Assembly (NCBI RefSeq): GCF_001742165.1
Contig: NZ_CP016442.1
Coordinates: forward strand, 2,976,001 to 3,040,000
Length of the DNA stretch: 64,000 nt
Direction: 5' to 3'
Source of the DNA: Burkholderia stabilis
Lineage (GTDB): Bacteria > Pseudomonadota > Gammaproteobacteria > Burkholderiales > Burkholderiaceae
The position numbers were made by a program, and so were the translations under genes. Of the stretch, positions 1 to 9,390 are shown piece by piece (position 1 is the stretch's first letter; the number at the start of each line of letters is the position of its first letter). The notes beneath the pieces are model-generated. The model was not told where the DNA came from. It did not search any database and saw only the letters and a list, made by a program, of their open reading frames with translations.

Positions 1-1107
1 GCGATGCGGATGTCCGGTACCGGAATCCACCCGAAGGGGCGTGCATTCTAACGGTGACTGCAGATGCGTGGTCCGAAATCGGCAGTTTTCGCTACGTATC
101 CTGGCCTTCTCAAGCGACTCGACGCGCCGTGTCATTCAATGGTGAGCGTTGGCGCGCCCGTGGTGGGCTGTCGGTCACAACGTGATCGTTCGGCCGACAA
201 CGCCGTCCCAGGCACCGTCTATTTCCCGCTCGGGTGAAGGCGCGCGATCGAAGGCAGCGCGGATTTCAGTGTGGATATCCGGCCAACGAAACGACTCGCG
301 GCACTGTGTATTTCGAGGGTGAGTGTCGATGCCCGATCGGACCGCGTGCCGACACCGGCGTGGACTCCCGGTCGTCGTGACCCCAGATCATGCGCGTTCA
401 TGGGGACCAACGGAATTGCACGCATGTGGATATCCGCCTCTCCAGGCCACTCGAAGCGCTGTGGTTTTCGACGGTGAGGGTGCGTGCGTGGCTAGGCGGT
501 GGTGTGGGTTCCGACGTCGATAACCATCACCGTATCCGTTTGAAGCGCTGCTGCGGGTTCGAATGGTGAGGGTGCGTGCATGGCCGGGCAGCGGCGCCGG
601 TTCAGACGTGGATCACCGTCACCGCGTCCACTCGAAGCGTTGTGGATTTCAACGGTGAAGGCGCGCACGCGGCCCGACGGCAGCCCCGGTTCGGTCGTGG
701 AAATCTGTCGCCGCATCAACTCGAAGCCCTGTGTTTTTCATCGGTGAGTGCGAACCGGTGACTGCCCGGCATACGCGCTCCGACCTGGAGAGCCTCCGGG
801 CGAACCCACTCGCGCACCTGTGTATTCGAACGGTGAGCGCGAACAACGGACCGACGAAATGCGCTGGCCACGATGTGGATATCCGCCATCGAAATCCACT
901 CGCCACGCTGTGAATTTCAAAGGTGAGTGTCGACGCCCGAGCGACCCGCAGACCGATTCCGGATGTGGACATCCCCGCTCCGACGCCAGTCGAAACGCTG
1001 TGCATTCGAACGGTGAGCGTGCGAGCCCGGTTGGCGGCGAGCCCGGCGCATTGTGGACATCCTGCATGCCCGACCAATCCGAACGCTGTGCATTTCAACG
1101 GTGAGGC
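1..1107. repeat. Degenerate ~89-bp tandem repeat array, at least 12 units, two conserved boxes per unit
   Basis: The ends of successive units (GGTGAG or a close variant) fall at about 52, 141, 232, 319, 473, 565, 654, 742, 830, 921, 1011 and 1100, so the period is 87-92 bp with one irregular 154-bp step. Box A resembles GTGGATATCC (clear at 271, 426, 608, 697, 875, 965, 1053). Box B resembles CTGTGTATTTCAACGGTGAG (near 304, 459, 640, 729, 818, 908, 998, 1086). Box A start to box B start is 32-33 nt in nearly every unit, and the sequence between boxes is variable. The period is not a multiple of three and reading frames do not persist, so it is probably not coding. The array is cut by the left window edge. 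Function unknown. Confidence 0.85.
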
Positions 1108-1441
1108 TGGCCGCCACATCCCCCGAAACCCTTGCCGGACAAGGCCCGGAAGCCTTCCGCCGCGCCAGCCGGCCATGCTCCGGCAAGCCACGATTGTTCC
1201 CCCGATCCACTCTCCCGCATCCGCCCCTCGCGAAACCCACCCCACCACCGCGCGCGAAAACTCTCTCAAATCCCGACAAAAACCTGCGCAGTTTTTCTCG
1301 CTACGGGCCCGTCCGAGCAAGATGAGAAAAAACATTCTCGTGCGAGCGCGAAAAAATAGAGCCATTCGCTGCCGGCGTCCACGCGTCGCCCGACGCCCCC
1401 GCCGCGCAGCCCAGAACAGCACAAATCAGGAGACATCCCCC
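1108..1441. other. Gene-free stretch upstream of the 2-oxoacid oxidoreductase gene
   Basis: This stretch holds no credible ORF. The open frame of the downstream gene extends back through it to about 923, but without a plausible start, and it reads into the repeat array. It should contain the promoter and leader of the oxidoreductase gene; an A-rich patch lies near 1316-1357. No clear -35/-10 pair could be picked out. Confidence 0.5.
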
Positions 1442-4400
1442 ATGACCGCCCGCCTGCCCGTGGATGGCACGCCCGCCCTGTCCGACTACCGCCTGACCGA
1501 CAACCTGACCGCGACGCGCGGCCGGATCTTCCTGACCGGCACGCAGGCGCTGGTCCGCCTGCTGCTGATGCAGCGCACCGTGGACACCGAGCAGGGGCTC
1601 GACACGGCCGGCTTCGTCAGCGGCTATCGCGGCTCGCCGCTCGGCATGGTCGACCAGCAACTGTGGAAGGCGAAGAAACTGCTCGACGGCAGCGGCGTGC
1701 GCTTCCTGCCCGCGATCAACGAGGAACTCGGCGGCACCGCCGTGCTCGGCACGCAGCGCGTCGAGGCCGATCCGGAGCGGACGGTCGAGGGCGTGTATGC
1801 AATGTGGTACGGCAAGGGCCCGGGCGTCGACCGTGCCGGCGACGCGCTGAAGCACGGCAACGCGTACGGTTCGTCGCCGCATGGCGGCGTGCTCGTCGTC
1901 GCGGGCGACGATCACGGCTGCGTGTCGTCGTCGATGCCGCACCAGAGCGACTTCGCGATGATCGCGTGGCACATGCCGGTCGTGAATCCGGCGAACATCG
2001 CGGACATGCTCGAATTCGGCCTGTACGGCTGGGCGCTGTCGCGCTACTCGGGCGCGTGGGTCGGCTTCAAGGCGATCTCCGAAACGGTCGAGTCGGGCTC
2101 GACCGTCGATCTCGACGCGCTGCAGACGCAATGGCCGGCGCCGCAAGGCTTCACGCCGCCGTCGGGCGGCCTGCACAACCGCTGGCCCGACCTGCCGAGC
2201 CTGACGATCGAGGCGCGCCTCGCCGCGAAGCTCGACGCGGTGCGCCATTTCGCGCGCACCAACAGCATCGACAAGTGGATCGCGCCGAGCGCGCAGGCGA
2301 ACGTCGGCATCGTGACCTGCGGCAAGGCGCACCTCGACCTGATGGAAGCGCTGCGCCGTCTCGACCTGACGGTCGCCGATCTCGACGCGGCCGGCGTGCG
2401 GATCTACAAGGTCGGCCTGTCGTATCCGCTCGAAATGACGCGCATCGAAACCTTCGTCGACGGGCTGTCGGAAGTGCTCGTGATCGAGGAGAAAGGCCCG
2501 GTCATCGAGCAGCAGATCAAGGACACCCTGTACAACCGCACGGAAGGCGCGCGCCCGCGCGTGCTCGGCAAGCACGACGCGGCCGGCGCTTGCCTGCTGT
2601 CCGAGCTGGGCGAGCTGCGCCCGTCGCGCATCCTGCCGGTGTTCGCCGAATGGCTCGCGCGCCACAAGCCGGCGCTCGACCGCCGCGAACGCGTGGTCGA
2701 TCTCGTCGCGCCGCAGATCCTGTCGAACGAGGCCGACGCGGTGAAACGCACGCCGTACTTCTGCTCGGGCTGCCCGCACAACACGTCGACGAAGGTGCCG
2801 GAAGGCTCGATCGCGCAGGCCGGCATCGGCTGCCACTTCATGGCGTCGTGGATGGAGCGCGACACGACCGGGCTGATCCAGATGGGCGGCGAAGGCGTCG
2901 ACTGGGCCGCGCACGCGATGTTCACGAACACCAAGCACGTGTTCCAGAACCTCGGCGACGGCACCTACTTCCACTCGGGCATCCTCGCGATCCGCCAGGC
3001 GGTCGCCGCGAAAGCGAACATCACGTACAAGATCCTCTATAACGACGCGGTCGCGATGACGGGCGGCCAGCCGGTCGACGGCAGCATCTCGGTGCCGCAG
3101 ATCGCGCGGCAGGTCGAGGCGGAAGGCGTGTCGCGCTTCGTCGTCGTGTCCGACGAACCGGAGAAGTACGACGGCCATCACGGGCTGTTCCCGAAAGGCA
3201 CGACGTTCCATCACCGCAGCGAGATGGATGCGGTGCAGCGCGAACTGCGCGAGACGCCGGGCGTTACCGTGCTGATCTACGACCAGACCTGCGCGGCCGA
3301 GAAGCGCCGCCGCCGCAAGAAAGGCGAGTTCCCCGACCCGGACAAGCGCCTGTTCATCAACGACGCGGTGTGCGAAGGCTGCGGCGATTGCGGCGTGCAG
3401 TCGAACTGCCTGTCGGTCGAACCGCTGGAGACGCCGCTCGGCCGCAAGCGCCGCATCGACCAGTCGTCGTGCAACAAGGATTATTCGTGCGTGAACGGCT
3501 TCTGCCCGAGCTTCGTGACGGTCGAAGGCGCGGCGCTGAAGAAGGCCGCGGGCGCCGCATTCGACGAAGCGGCGCTCGCCGCGCGCGTCGACGCGCTGCC
3601 GGTGCCGGCGACGCATCTCGATGCCGCGCCGTTCGACATGCTCGTGACGGGCGTCGGCGGCACGGGCGTCGTCACGGTCGGCGCGCTGATCAGCATGGCC
3701 GCGCACCTCGAAGGCAAGAGCGCGTCGGTGCTCGACTTCATGGGCTTCGCGCAGAAGGGCGGCTCGGTGCTGTCGTTCGTGCGGATCGCGTCGAGCGACC
3801 AATGGCTGAACCAGGTGCGCATCGACACGCAGCAGGCCGACGTGCTGCTCGCGTGCGACATGGTCGTCGGCGCGAGCGCCGAAGCATTGCAGACGGTGCG
3901 CCACGAGCGTTCGCGCATCGTCGTCAACACGCACCGGATTCCGAACGCGTCGTTCGTGCAGAACCCGGACGCGAACCTGCATGCGGACGCGCTGCTCGAG
4001 AAGATGCATCACGCGGCCGGCGAAGGCTACCTGTCGAGCTGCGACGCGCAGGCGCTCGCCGCGAAGTTCCTCGGCGATTCCATCGGCGCGAACATCCTGA
4101 TGCTCGGCTACGCATGGCAGCTCGGCCTCGTGCCGGTGTCGCTCGCCGCGATGATGCGCGCGATCGAGCTGAACAACGTCGCGGTGCCGATGAACAAGCT
4201 TGCGTTCTCGATCGGCCGGATGGCGGCCGGCGACGCGGCGGGCCTCGACGCGTTGTGGAATGCGCGTCATGCGGTGGCCGTGCACGCCGCGCCGGAAACG
4301 CTGGCCGAACTGGTCGCCGATCGCGAAGCGCGTCTCGACGCATACGGCGGCGCGCGCTACGTCGAGCGCTACCGTGCGCTCGTGAATGCGGCGCGCGCGA

Positions 4401-5014
4401 AGGGCGACGACGCGCTGGCGCGCGCGGTCGCGACGACGTTCTACCGGCTGCTCGCGGTGAAGGACGAATACGAGGTCGCGCGGCTCTACACAGACGACGC
4501 GTTCCGTACCGCGCTCGAAGCGCAGTTCGAAGGCGTGCCGGGGCAGGCGTACCGCGTGAAGTTCAACCTTGCGCCGCCGACGGTCGCGAAGGCCGGCAGC
4601 GACGGCAGCGCGCCGAAGAAGCGCGTGTTCGGCCAGTGGATGTGGCCGGTGTTCGGCATGCTGGCGCGCGTGCGCAGCCTGCGCGGCACGTGGCTCGATC
4701 CGTTCGGCCGCACCGTCGAGCGCCGGATGGAGCGTGCGCTCGCCGACGACTACGAGACGACGCTCACGCGCGCGCTCGCCGCGACGACGGCCGCCAACGC
4801 GGCGCAGGTCACGCAGCTGGCCGACCTGCACGCACGCGTGCGCGGCTTCGGCCACGTGAAGGTGCGCAACCTGGCCGGCGTGAAGCGTGCGGAGCGCGAG
4901 CTCGCGCTGCAGCTCGGCATCGACGCGGCGACGAGCGTGGCCGTGCAGCACGCGCTCGACGAGATGAAGGGCGCGGGGATGTTGAAGGGGATTCCGGTCG
5001 TCGTCGCGAAGTAA
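1442..5014 (+). CDS. Indolepyruvate ferredoxin oxidoreductase family protein (fused, three-domain)
   Basis: A 1190-residue enzyme of the fused 2-oxoacid:ferredoxin oxidoreductase type, which oxidatively decarboxylates aryl or branched 2-oxoacids (indolepyruvate and relatives) to acyl-CoA. The thiamine-diphosphate region is visible at GDGTYFHSG (about residue 505) and NDAVAMTGG (about 536). Cys-rich iron-sulfur motifs CEGCGDCGVQSNC (about 643) and a second Cys cluster follow, then the gamma-type domain with VTGVGGTGVVTVG (about 737). The ATG at 1442 is chosen because AGGAG lies about 10 nt upstream and the protein then begins near the family start; the frame is open further back only through repeat sequence. 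It is a single-gene unit closed by a strong terminator. The exact substrate cannot be told from sequence. Confidence 0.93.
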   Translation: MTARLPVDGTPALSDYRLTDNLTATRGRIFLTGTQALVRLLLMQRTVDTEQGLDTAGFVSGYRGSPLGMVDQQLWKAKKLLDGSGVRFLPAINEELGGTAVLGTQRVEADPERTVEGVYAMWYGKGPGVDRAGDALKHGNAYGSSPHGGVLVVAGDDHGCVSSSMPHQSDFAMIAWHMPVVNPANIADMLEFGLYGWALSRYSGAWVGFKAISETVESGSTVDLDALQTQWPAPQGFTPPSGGLHNRWPDLPSLTIEARLAAKLDAVRHFARTNSIDKWIAPSAQANVGIVTCGKAHLDLMEALRRLDLTVADLDAAGVRIYKVGLSYPLEMTRIETFVDGLSEVLVIEEKGPVIEQQIKDTLYNRTEGARPRVLGKHDAAGACLLSELGELRPSRILPVFAEWLARHKPALDRRERVVDLVAPQILSNEADAVKRTPYFCSGCPHNTSTKVPEGSIAQAGIGCHFMASWMERDTTGLIQMGGEGVDWAAHAMFTNTKHVFQNLGDGTYFHSGILAIRQAVAAKANITYKILYNDAVAMTGGQPVDGSISVPQIARQVEAEGVSRFVVVSDEPEKYDGHHGLFPKGTTFHHRSEMDAVQRELRETPGVTVLIYDQTCAAEKRRRRKKGEFPDPDKRLFINDAVCEGCGDCGVQSNCLSVEPLETPLGRKRRIDQSSCNKDYSCVNGFCPSFVTVEGAALKKAAGAAFDEAALAARVDALPVPATHLDAAPFDMLVTGVGGTGVVTVGALISMAAHLEGKSASVLDFMGFAQKGGSVLSFVRIASSDQWLNQVRIDTQQADVLLACDMVVGASAEALQTVRHERSRIVVNTHRIPNASFVQNPDANLHADALLEKMHHAAGEGYLSSCDAQALAAKFLGDSIGANILMLGYAWQLGLVPVSLAAMMRAIELNNVAVPMNKLAFSIGRMAAGDAAGLDALWNARHAVAVHAAPETLAELVADREARLDAYGGARYVERYRALVNAARAKGDDALARAVATTFYRLLAVKDEYEVARLYTDDAFRTALEAQFEGVPGQAYRVKFNLAPPTVAKAGSDGSAPKKRVFGQWMWPVFGMLARVRSLRGTWLDPFGRTVERRMERALADDYETTLTRALAATTAANAAQVTQLADLHARVRGFGHVKVRNLAGVKRAERELALQLGIDAATSVAVQHALDEMKGAGMLKGIPVVVAK

Positions 5015-5035
5015 CGCGAACGCGCGCGGAAGTGA

Positions 5036-5070
5036 AAACGGCGACGCCTGGAGCGTCGCCGTTTTTTTTA
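5036..5070 (+). terminator. Rho-independent terminator, probably bidirectional
   Basis: A ten-base-pair stem (ACGGCGACGC with its complement), a short CTGGA-type loop and a run of eight T follow the oxidoreductase stop. On the other strand the stem is followed by four T, so it may also stop transcription of the convergent antiporter gene. Confidence 0.9.
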
Positions 5071-5105
5071 TAGGCGGCGGGGGCGCACGGCCATCGGCCG
5101 CCGCG

Positions 5106-6773
5106 TCAGATGATGCCTTTCTTGCGCGTGGACAGCGCCGTCTCCGACAGGTCGATCTCGCGGATCAGCTTCGTCAGCGTCTCGTCGGAAATCTTGCTCT
5201 CGCTGCGCAGCCGGTACAGCGCGGAGCGTTCCGCGCGCACGGCCGCAATCCGCATCTGCAGCTCCATCGTTTCGGCCTGCTTCGCTTCCGCGCGCGGCGT
5301 GGGGCTGTCCTCGGCCAGTACGGAGAGCCGGCGGCGATACTGGTCCATCACGCGTGCGGAGATGTCCGCGCAGCGCGCGGAGCCCGATTCGTCGAGATCG
5401 GCCGAGATCGCGTCGTGCGACGAATCGATCGCACGGATCGCGGCCTGCGCGGCGGCCGAGCGTGCGATGCGCTCCTCGTCGCCGAGCGGGTTGCGCGACG
5501 AGCGCACGCCGCGCAGCAGCAGCGGCAGGCCGATCACCGCGACGACGAGCGAGCCGAGGATCACGGCCGACGCGACGAAGATCGCCGTGTCGCGCCCCGG
5601 CAGCGGTGAGCCGTCCGACAATGCGACGGGAATCGACAGCACGCCGGCGAGCGTGACCGCGCCGCGCACGCCGCCGACCGTCATCACCGCGATCGTCCGC
5701 ACGCCGGCCATCGTGCCCGCGAGGCCCTGGCGCGCCGCGCGGCGGCTCGCAATCCAGCGCAGCAGCCAGACCCACAGGAAGCGGATCGCATACAGTGCGA
5801 GCATCATCGCGCACACGTTGAAGATCATCCGGCCGACGAGCGCGTCGCTCGTGTGATGCGCGTCGACGAGCGCGCGGCCGATGATGTGCGGCAACTGCAG
5901 CCCGAGCATGATGAACACCATGCCGTTGAACACGAACTCGATCATCGCCCACGTGCTTTCGGCGCGCACGCGCGACGCGACGGTGCTTTTGCGCGAGAAA
6001 CTCGTGTAGTTCATCATCATCCCGGCCGACACGGCCGCGAGCACGCCCGACAGGTCGAGATGCTCGGCGAACAGATAGGCCGCGAACGGGACGAGCAGCG
6101 TCATCACGATACCGGGGGCCGGATCGCCTTCCTGCTCGGCGTTCAGGAAACGCGTCGACAGCGCGCTGAACACCCACGACACGATCGCGCCCGTCGCGAG
6201 CCCGCCGGCGGCGACGATCACGAACGTGACCGACGCGGCGCGCAGCGAGAACACGCCGGTGAGCGCGGCCGCGATCGCGAACTTCAGCGCGACGAGGCCC
6301 GACGCGTCGTTCATCAGCGCCTCGCCTTCGAGGATGTGCATCAGTTGGGGCGGGATCCGGCCCTTCCCGGCGATGCCCGACAGCGCGACGGCATCGGTCG
6401 GCGACAGCACGGCCGCGAGCGCGAACGCGATCGGCAGCGGCAACTCGGGAATCAGCCAATGCGCGAAGTAGCCCACTGCGAGTACCGTCATGAACACGAG
6501 CCCGAATGCGAGCATCAGGATCGCGCGGCGCTGCAGGTACAGCTCGCGTTTCGGAATCCGCCAGCCGTCCGCGAACAGCAGCGGCGGGATGAACAGCAGC
6601 ATGAAGATTTCGGGATCGAACGTGACGTGCAGGTTGAACTTCGGCCACGCCAGAAGCGCGCCGAACGCGATCTGCATCAGCGGCAGCGGCAGTTGCAACG
6701 GCAGGATGCGCGTGACGGCGCCGGACAGCGCGACGGTGAGCAGCAGGATCAGGACTGTGAAGACGATTTCCAT
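5106..6773 (-). CDS. Na+/H+ antiporter, CPA1 family
   Basis: A 555-residue integral membrane protein. About a dozen hydrophobic segments fill the first 420 residues, followed by a charged cytoplasmic tail of helical character. CPA1 signature elements are visible: SPTDAVALSGI (about 125-135) and the ion-binding pattern NDASGLVALKFA (about 158-169). It exchanges Na+ (or K+) for H+ across the inner membrane for pH and salt homeostasis. The ATG at 6773 gives a start directly in the first membrane helix; the frame runs on upstream without protein-like sequence. It stands alone, convergent with the oxidoreductase gene and divergent from the EAL gene. Confidence 0.9.
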   Translation of the reverse strand: MEIVFTVLILLLTVALSGAVTRILPLQLPLPLMQIAFGALLAWPKFNLHVTFDPEIFMLLFIPPLLFADGWRIPKRELYLQRRAILMLAFGLVFMTVLAVGYFAHWLIPELPLPIAFALAAVLSPTDAVALSGIAGKGRIPPQLMHILEGEALMNDASGLVALKFAIAAALTGVFSLRAASVTFVIVAAGGLATGAIVSWVFSALSTRFLNAEQEGDPAPGIVMTLLVPFAAYLFAEHLDLSGVLAAVSAGMMMNYTSFSRKSTVASRVRAESTWAMIEFVFNGMVFIMLGLQLPHIIGRALVDAHHTSDALVGRMIFNVCAMMLALYAIRFLWVWLLRWIASRRAARQGLAGTMAGVRTIAVMTVGGVRGAVTLAGVLSIPVALSDGSPLPGRDTAIFVASAVILGSLVVAVIGLPLLLRGVRSSRNPLGDEERIARSAAAQAAIRAIDSSHDAISADLDESGSARCADISARVMDQYRRRLSVLAEDSPTPRAEAKQAETMELQMRIAAVRAERSALYRLRSESKISDETLTKLIREIDLSETALSTRKKGII

Positions 6774-7067
6774 CGATACGGCGAATGCGGGGAATGAAAC
6801 GATCGTACGGAGTGTAGCGTGCCAGCGTGACGACTGCGCTCGAGCGGCCGGTGCGTGCGCACGAAAATGGTGCATCGGCGCGTGCCACGGTGGTGCGTCG
6901 GCCCGGCGCGCCCGCGCGGCGCATGGGTTGTTCGCACCTTGCACGGAGCTTGCTTGATGCTGAGCAGCCGTCCGGCATCGACCGGGCAACCGAGGGTCCA
7001 TCATGACAATGCACGCGCCGTCCGTTTCGTCAGCCGCCGCGTTCGGGAGCATCACCAGGAGGAAGGT

Positions 7068-8354
7068 ATGACGATCGTGCAACAGGAGCGTCCGGCCGCC
7101 GCGTCGCCGTACCGTTTCGAGCGGGAGATGAGCTCCGGCCTCGAACGTCTGGCGACGCAGCATCGCGACCTGACGCTCACGACCGTGTTTCAGCCGATAT
7201 TCAGCCTGTCGCACCAGCGTGCGGTCGGCTACGAGGCGCTGCTGCGCGCGCACGATGCGCTCGACCGCGCCGTGTCGCCGCTCGACGTGTTCGGCGAAGC
7301 GGCGCGGCAGGGCGAGCTGCTGCAGCTCGACCGGCTCGCGCAGGCGCTGCATCTCGAGAACTTCGCGCTGCTCGGCGCGGAGCGCGAGTGGCTGTTTCTC
7401 AACGTCCATCCGGGCGTGCTCACCGACCCGTTCCAGGCGGCCGCGCTGCTCGCGAACTTGAAGCGGCTCGGCATGCCGGCGCGCCGCATCGTGCTCGAAG
7501 TGCTCGAGCAGCGCGCGGACGACGTCGAGCGGCTCGCCGAGGCCGTGCGCGAATTCCGCACGCACGGCTTCCTGATCGCGCTCGACGATTTCGGCGCGGG
7601 CCACTCGAATATCGAGCGGATCTGGCAGCTGAACCCGGACATCGTGAAGCTCGACCGGATCATGCTGTCGCACGCGGCGCACCGCACGGGGCTCACCGCG
7701 ATCCTGCACGGGCTCGTGACGCTCCTGCACGAGGCCGGCAAGCTCGTGCTCGTCGAGGGGATCGAGACCGAGCACGAAGCGCAGATCGCGCTGTCGTGCG
7801 AGGCCGATTTCGTGCAGGGCTACTACTTCGGCCGCCCGGCGCCGGGGCTGCCCGACAGCGCGGCCGCGACGGGCTGCATCGGCGAGCTGACCGAGCGCTT
7901 CCGTCAGCAGACCGAGGCGCGCGAGCGGCGCGATGCGCAGCGGCTCGCGCCGTACCTGCGCGCGTTCGAGCGTGCGGCCGAGCGCCTCGCGGCCGGCGAG
8001 CCGCTCGACGAGGTGTGCTGGAACTTCCTCGCGCTCGACGCCGCCGCGCGCTGCTTCCTGCTCGACGCGCATGGCCGGCAGTCGGGGCGCAACGTCGTGC
8101 TGCGCGCGGATCGCGCGCTGAGCGAGGCGCGCTTCTCGCCGCTGGCCGACGCGCAGGGCGCGAACTGGCTGCGCCGGCCGTATTTCCGCACGGCGATCGC
8201 CGAACCGGGGCGTGTGCAGGTCACGCGGCCGTACCTGTCGATCAACGAGGCGCAGCCGTGCGTGACGCTGTCGGTGGCCGTGCGCGTCGGCGATGCGCAG
8301 CGCGTGCTGTGCGGCGATATCGACTGGAGCGACGACGAAGCGGCCGCCGGCTAG
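7068..8354 (+). CDS. EAL-domain c-di-GMP phosphodiesterase with C-terminal YkuI-like sensor domain
   Basis: A 428-residue soluble protein. The N-terminal EAL domain (about 35-270) keeps the residues expected of an active c-di-GMP phosphodiesterase: YEALLR, NVHPG, VLEVLEQ, LDDFGAGHSN, DIVKLDR, VEGIETE and the FVQGYYFGRP end motif. No GGDEF domain is present. The C-terminal part (about 290-425) resembles the PAS-like YkuI_C sensor region, with WLRRPYFRTA and CGDIDW features. The ATG at 7068 has AGGAGGA 5 nt upstream. It should lower c-di-GMP and favour motility over biofilm; the signal it senses is not known. No chemotaxis or flagellar neighbours are present. Confidence 0.9.
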   Translation: MTIVQQERPAAASPYRFEREMSSGLERLATQHRDLTLTTVFQPIFSLSHQRAVGYEALLRAHDALDRAVSPLDVFGEAARQGELLQLDRLAQALHLENFALLGAEREWLFLNVHPGVLTDPFQAAALLANLKRLGMPARRIVLEVLEQRADDVERLAEAVREFRTHGFLIALDDFGAGHSNIERIWQLNPDIVKLDRIMLSHAAHRTGLTAILHGLVTLLHEAGKLVLVEGIETEHEAQIALSCEADFVQGYYFGRPAPGLPDSAAATGCIGELTERFRQQTEARERRDAQRLAPYLRAFERAAERLAAGEPLDEVCWNFLALDAAARCFLLDAHGRQSGRNVVLRADRALSEARFSPLADAQGANWLRRPYFRTAIAEPGRVQVTRPYLSINEAQPCVTLSVAVRVGDAQRVLCGDIDWSDDEAAAG

Positions 8355-8519
8355 CGCCGCGCGCACCGCAGGCGATGGTCCGGACGACCGGCGCGCGCCC
8401 GCGCGGGCCGGTCGTTGCGTTCCCCGTGGGCTTCCCCGACAATGGCCCGATCGCGGCCGTCGTGACCGCGGTCGCGCCGTCCCGGGGGCCACCATGGCGG
8501 CGAATAAAAGGACAACACA

Positions 8520-8906
8520 ATGAAAAGACCGATTTCGCTGACCATCCTCGCCTGGGTCATCATCGTGACCAACGCGATCACGTGCGTCTATACGCCGTTC
8601 TCGATCGGCATGCCGACCACCCAGGCGCTGCTGTCGCACTACCTGCTGCCCGTGTGGGCGACGCTCGGCATCAGCGTGATCATCGAAGCCGCGAACGTCG
8701 TGATCGGCATCGCGATCCTCAAGGGCCGCGAGTGGTCGCGCAAGGCTTACGTCGCGACGTCCGTGCTCGGCTTCGCGTTCTCGTTCGTCAACATGCCGCC
8801 GTCGATGTTCGCGGTGCTGATCCCCGGCTTCCTGCTGTTCGCGCTGTTCGTCTACCTGCTGTTCCGGCGCCCCGCGACCGCGTATTTCCGTCAGGCGAGC
8901 GCATGA
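8520..8906 (+). CDS. Small four-helix membrane protein, unknown function
   Basis: 128 residues with four hydrophobic stretches (about 7-25, 40-62, 75-92 and 97-117) and short charged loops; the C-terminus is positively charged. No family motif recognised. An AAGGA-like ribosome binding site lies just before the ATG. Its stop overlaps the start of the next gene (ATGA), so the two small membrane proteins are translationally coupled and probably act together. Function cannot be assigned. Confidence 0.75.
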   Translation: MKRPISLTILAWVIIVTNAITCVYTPFSIGMPTTQALLSHYLLPVWATLGISVIIEAANVVIGIAILKGREWSRKAYVATSVLGFAFSFVNMPPSMFAVLIPGFLLFALFVYLLFRRPATAYFRQASA

Positions 8907-9307
8907 GCTTCGCGCGCAATGCGCTGGCGATCGTGTTGTTCGCGATCGCGGGGCTATGCGTGATCGCCGCGCAAATGGTCGTGTTCGTGAAGGTCGGCCA
9001 TGAAGCCGTGATGGTCGTGTACGTCGGCATGCAGTTCGCGCTCTCGGCCGTGTTTCTCGTTGCGGGCGCGTTCGCCGGCGCGTTCCGGCCGCGCGCGCGG
9101 AGCGCGGGTATCGCGCTGCTCGCCGCGACCGCCGTGACGGCGCTCGGGATGACGGGCATGGCGTCGGTCGCGCTGTCGCCCGGGATCGTCGACGTGCTGG
9201 AGCAGCAGGGCGTGCACGTCGGCATCCGGATGTTCCGGTTCGCGCCCGGCATCACGGTGATGGCCGTGTCCGCGCTCGTCGGCATGTGGCTGGTGCGGCG
9301 CGGCTGA
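8903..9307 (+). CDS. Small membrane protein, unknown function
   Basis: 134 residues, four predicted membrane segments (about 8-28, 37-60, 68-90, 110-130). The start overlaps the stop of the preceding gene by four bases (ATGA), strong evidence that the two form a pair. No conserved motif recognised. A possible role in a membrane complex with its partner is inference only. Confidence 0.72.
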   Translation: MSFARNALAIVLFAIAGLCVIAAQMVVFVKVGHEAVMVVYVGMQFALSAVFLVAGAFAGAFRPRARSAGIALLAATAVTALGMTGMASVALSPGIVDVLEQQGVHVGIRMFRFAPGITVMAVSALVGMWLVRRG

Positions 9308-9390
9308 CGCACGCGGCGCCCGGCACGCTGGCGCCCGTCACGCGGCTCGGCTAGGATGCGCGAATTGTCCTGACGATTCGCGGGCCGCCC

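Noticed and set aside
1..1107. CRISPR array
   Set aside because: Repeats are too degenerate and the unit too long (about 89 bp with two boxes); no cas gene is near.
649..1422. Repeat-region open frames as proteins, including a 257-residue minus-strand frame
   Set aside because: They are made by the tandem repeats; unit length is not a multiple of three, so no conserved peptide repeat is kept in frame.
923..1441. 173-residue N-terminal extension of the indolepyruvate oxidoreductase
   Set aside because: It reads through the repeat array and leader; the ATG at 1442 has a ribosome binding site and starts at the family N-terminus.
1301..4951. 1216-codon open frame opposite the oxidoreductase gene
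   Set aside because: Typical high-GC shadow frame, Arg-rich with no domain; the plus-strand gene is certain.
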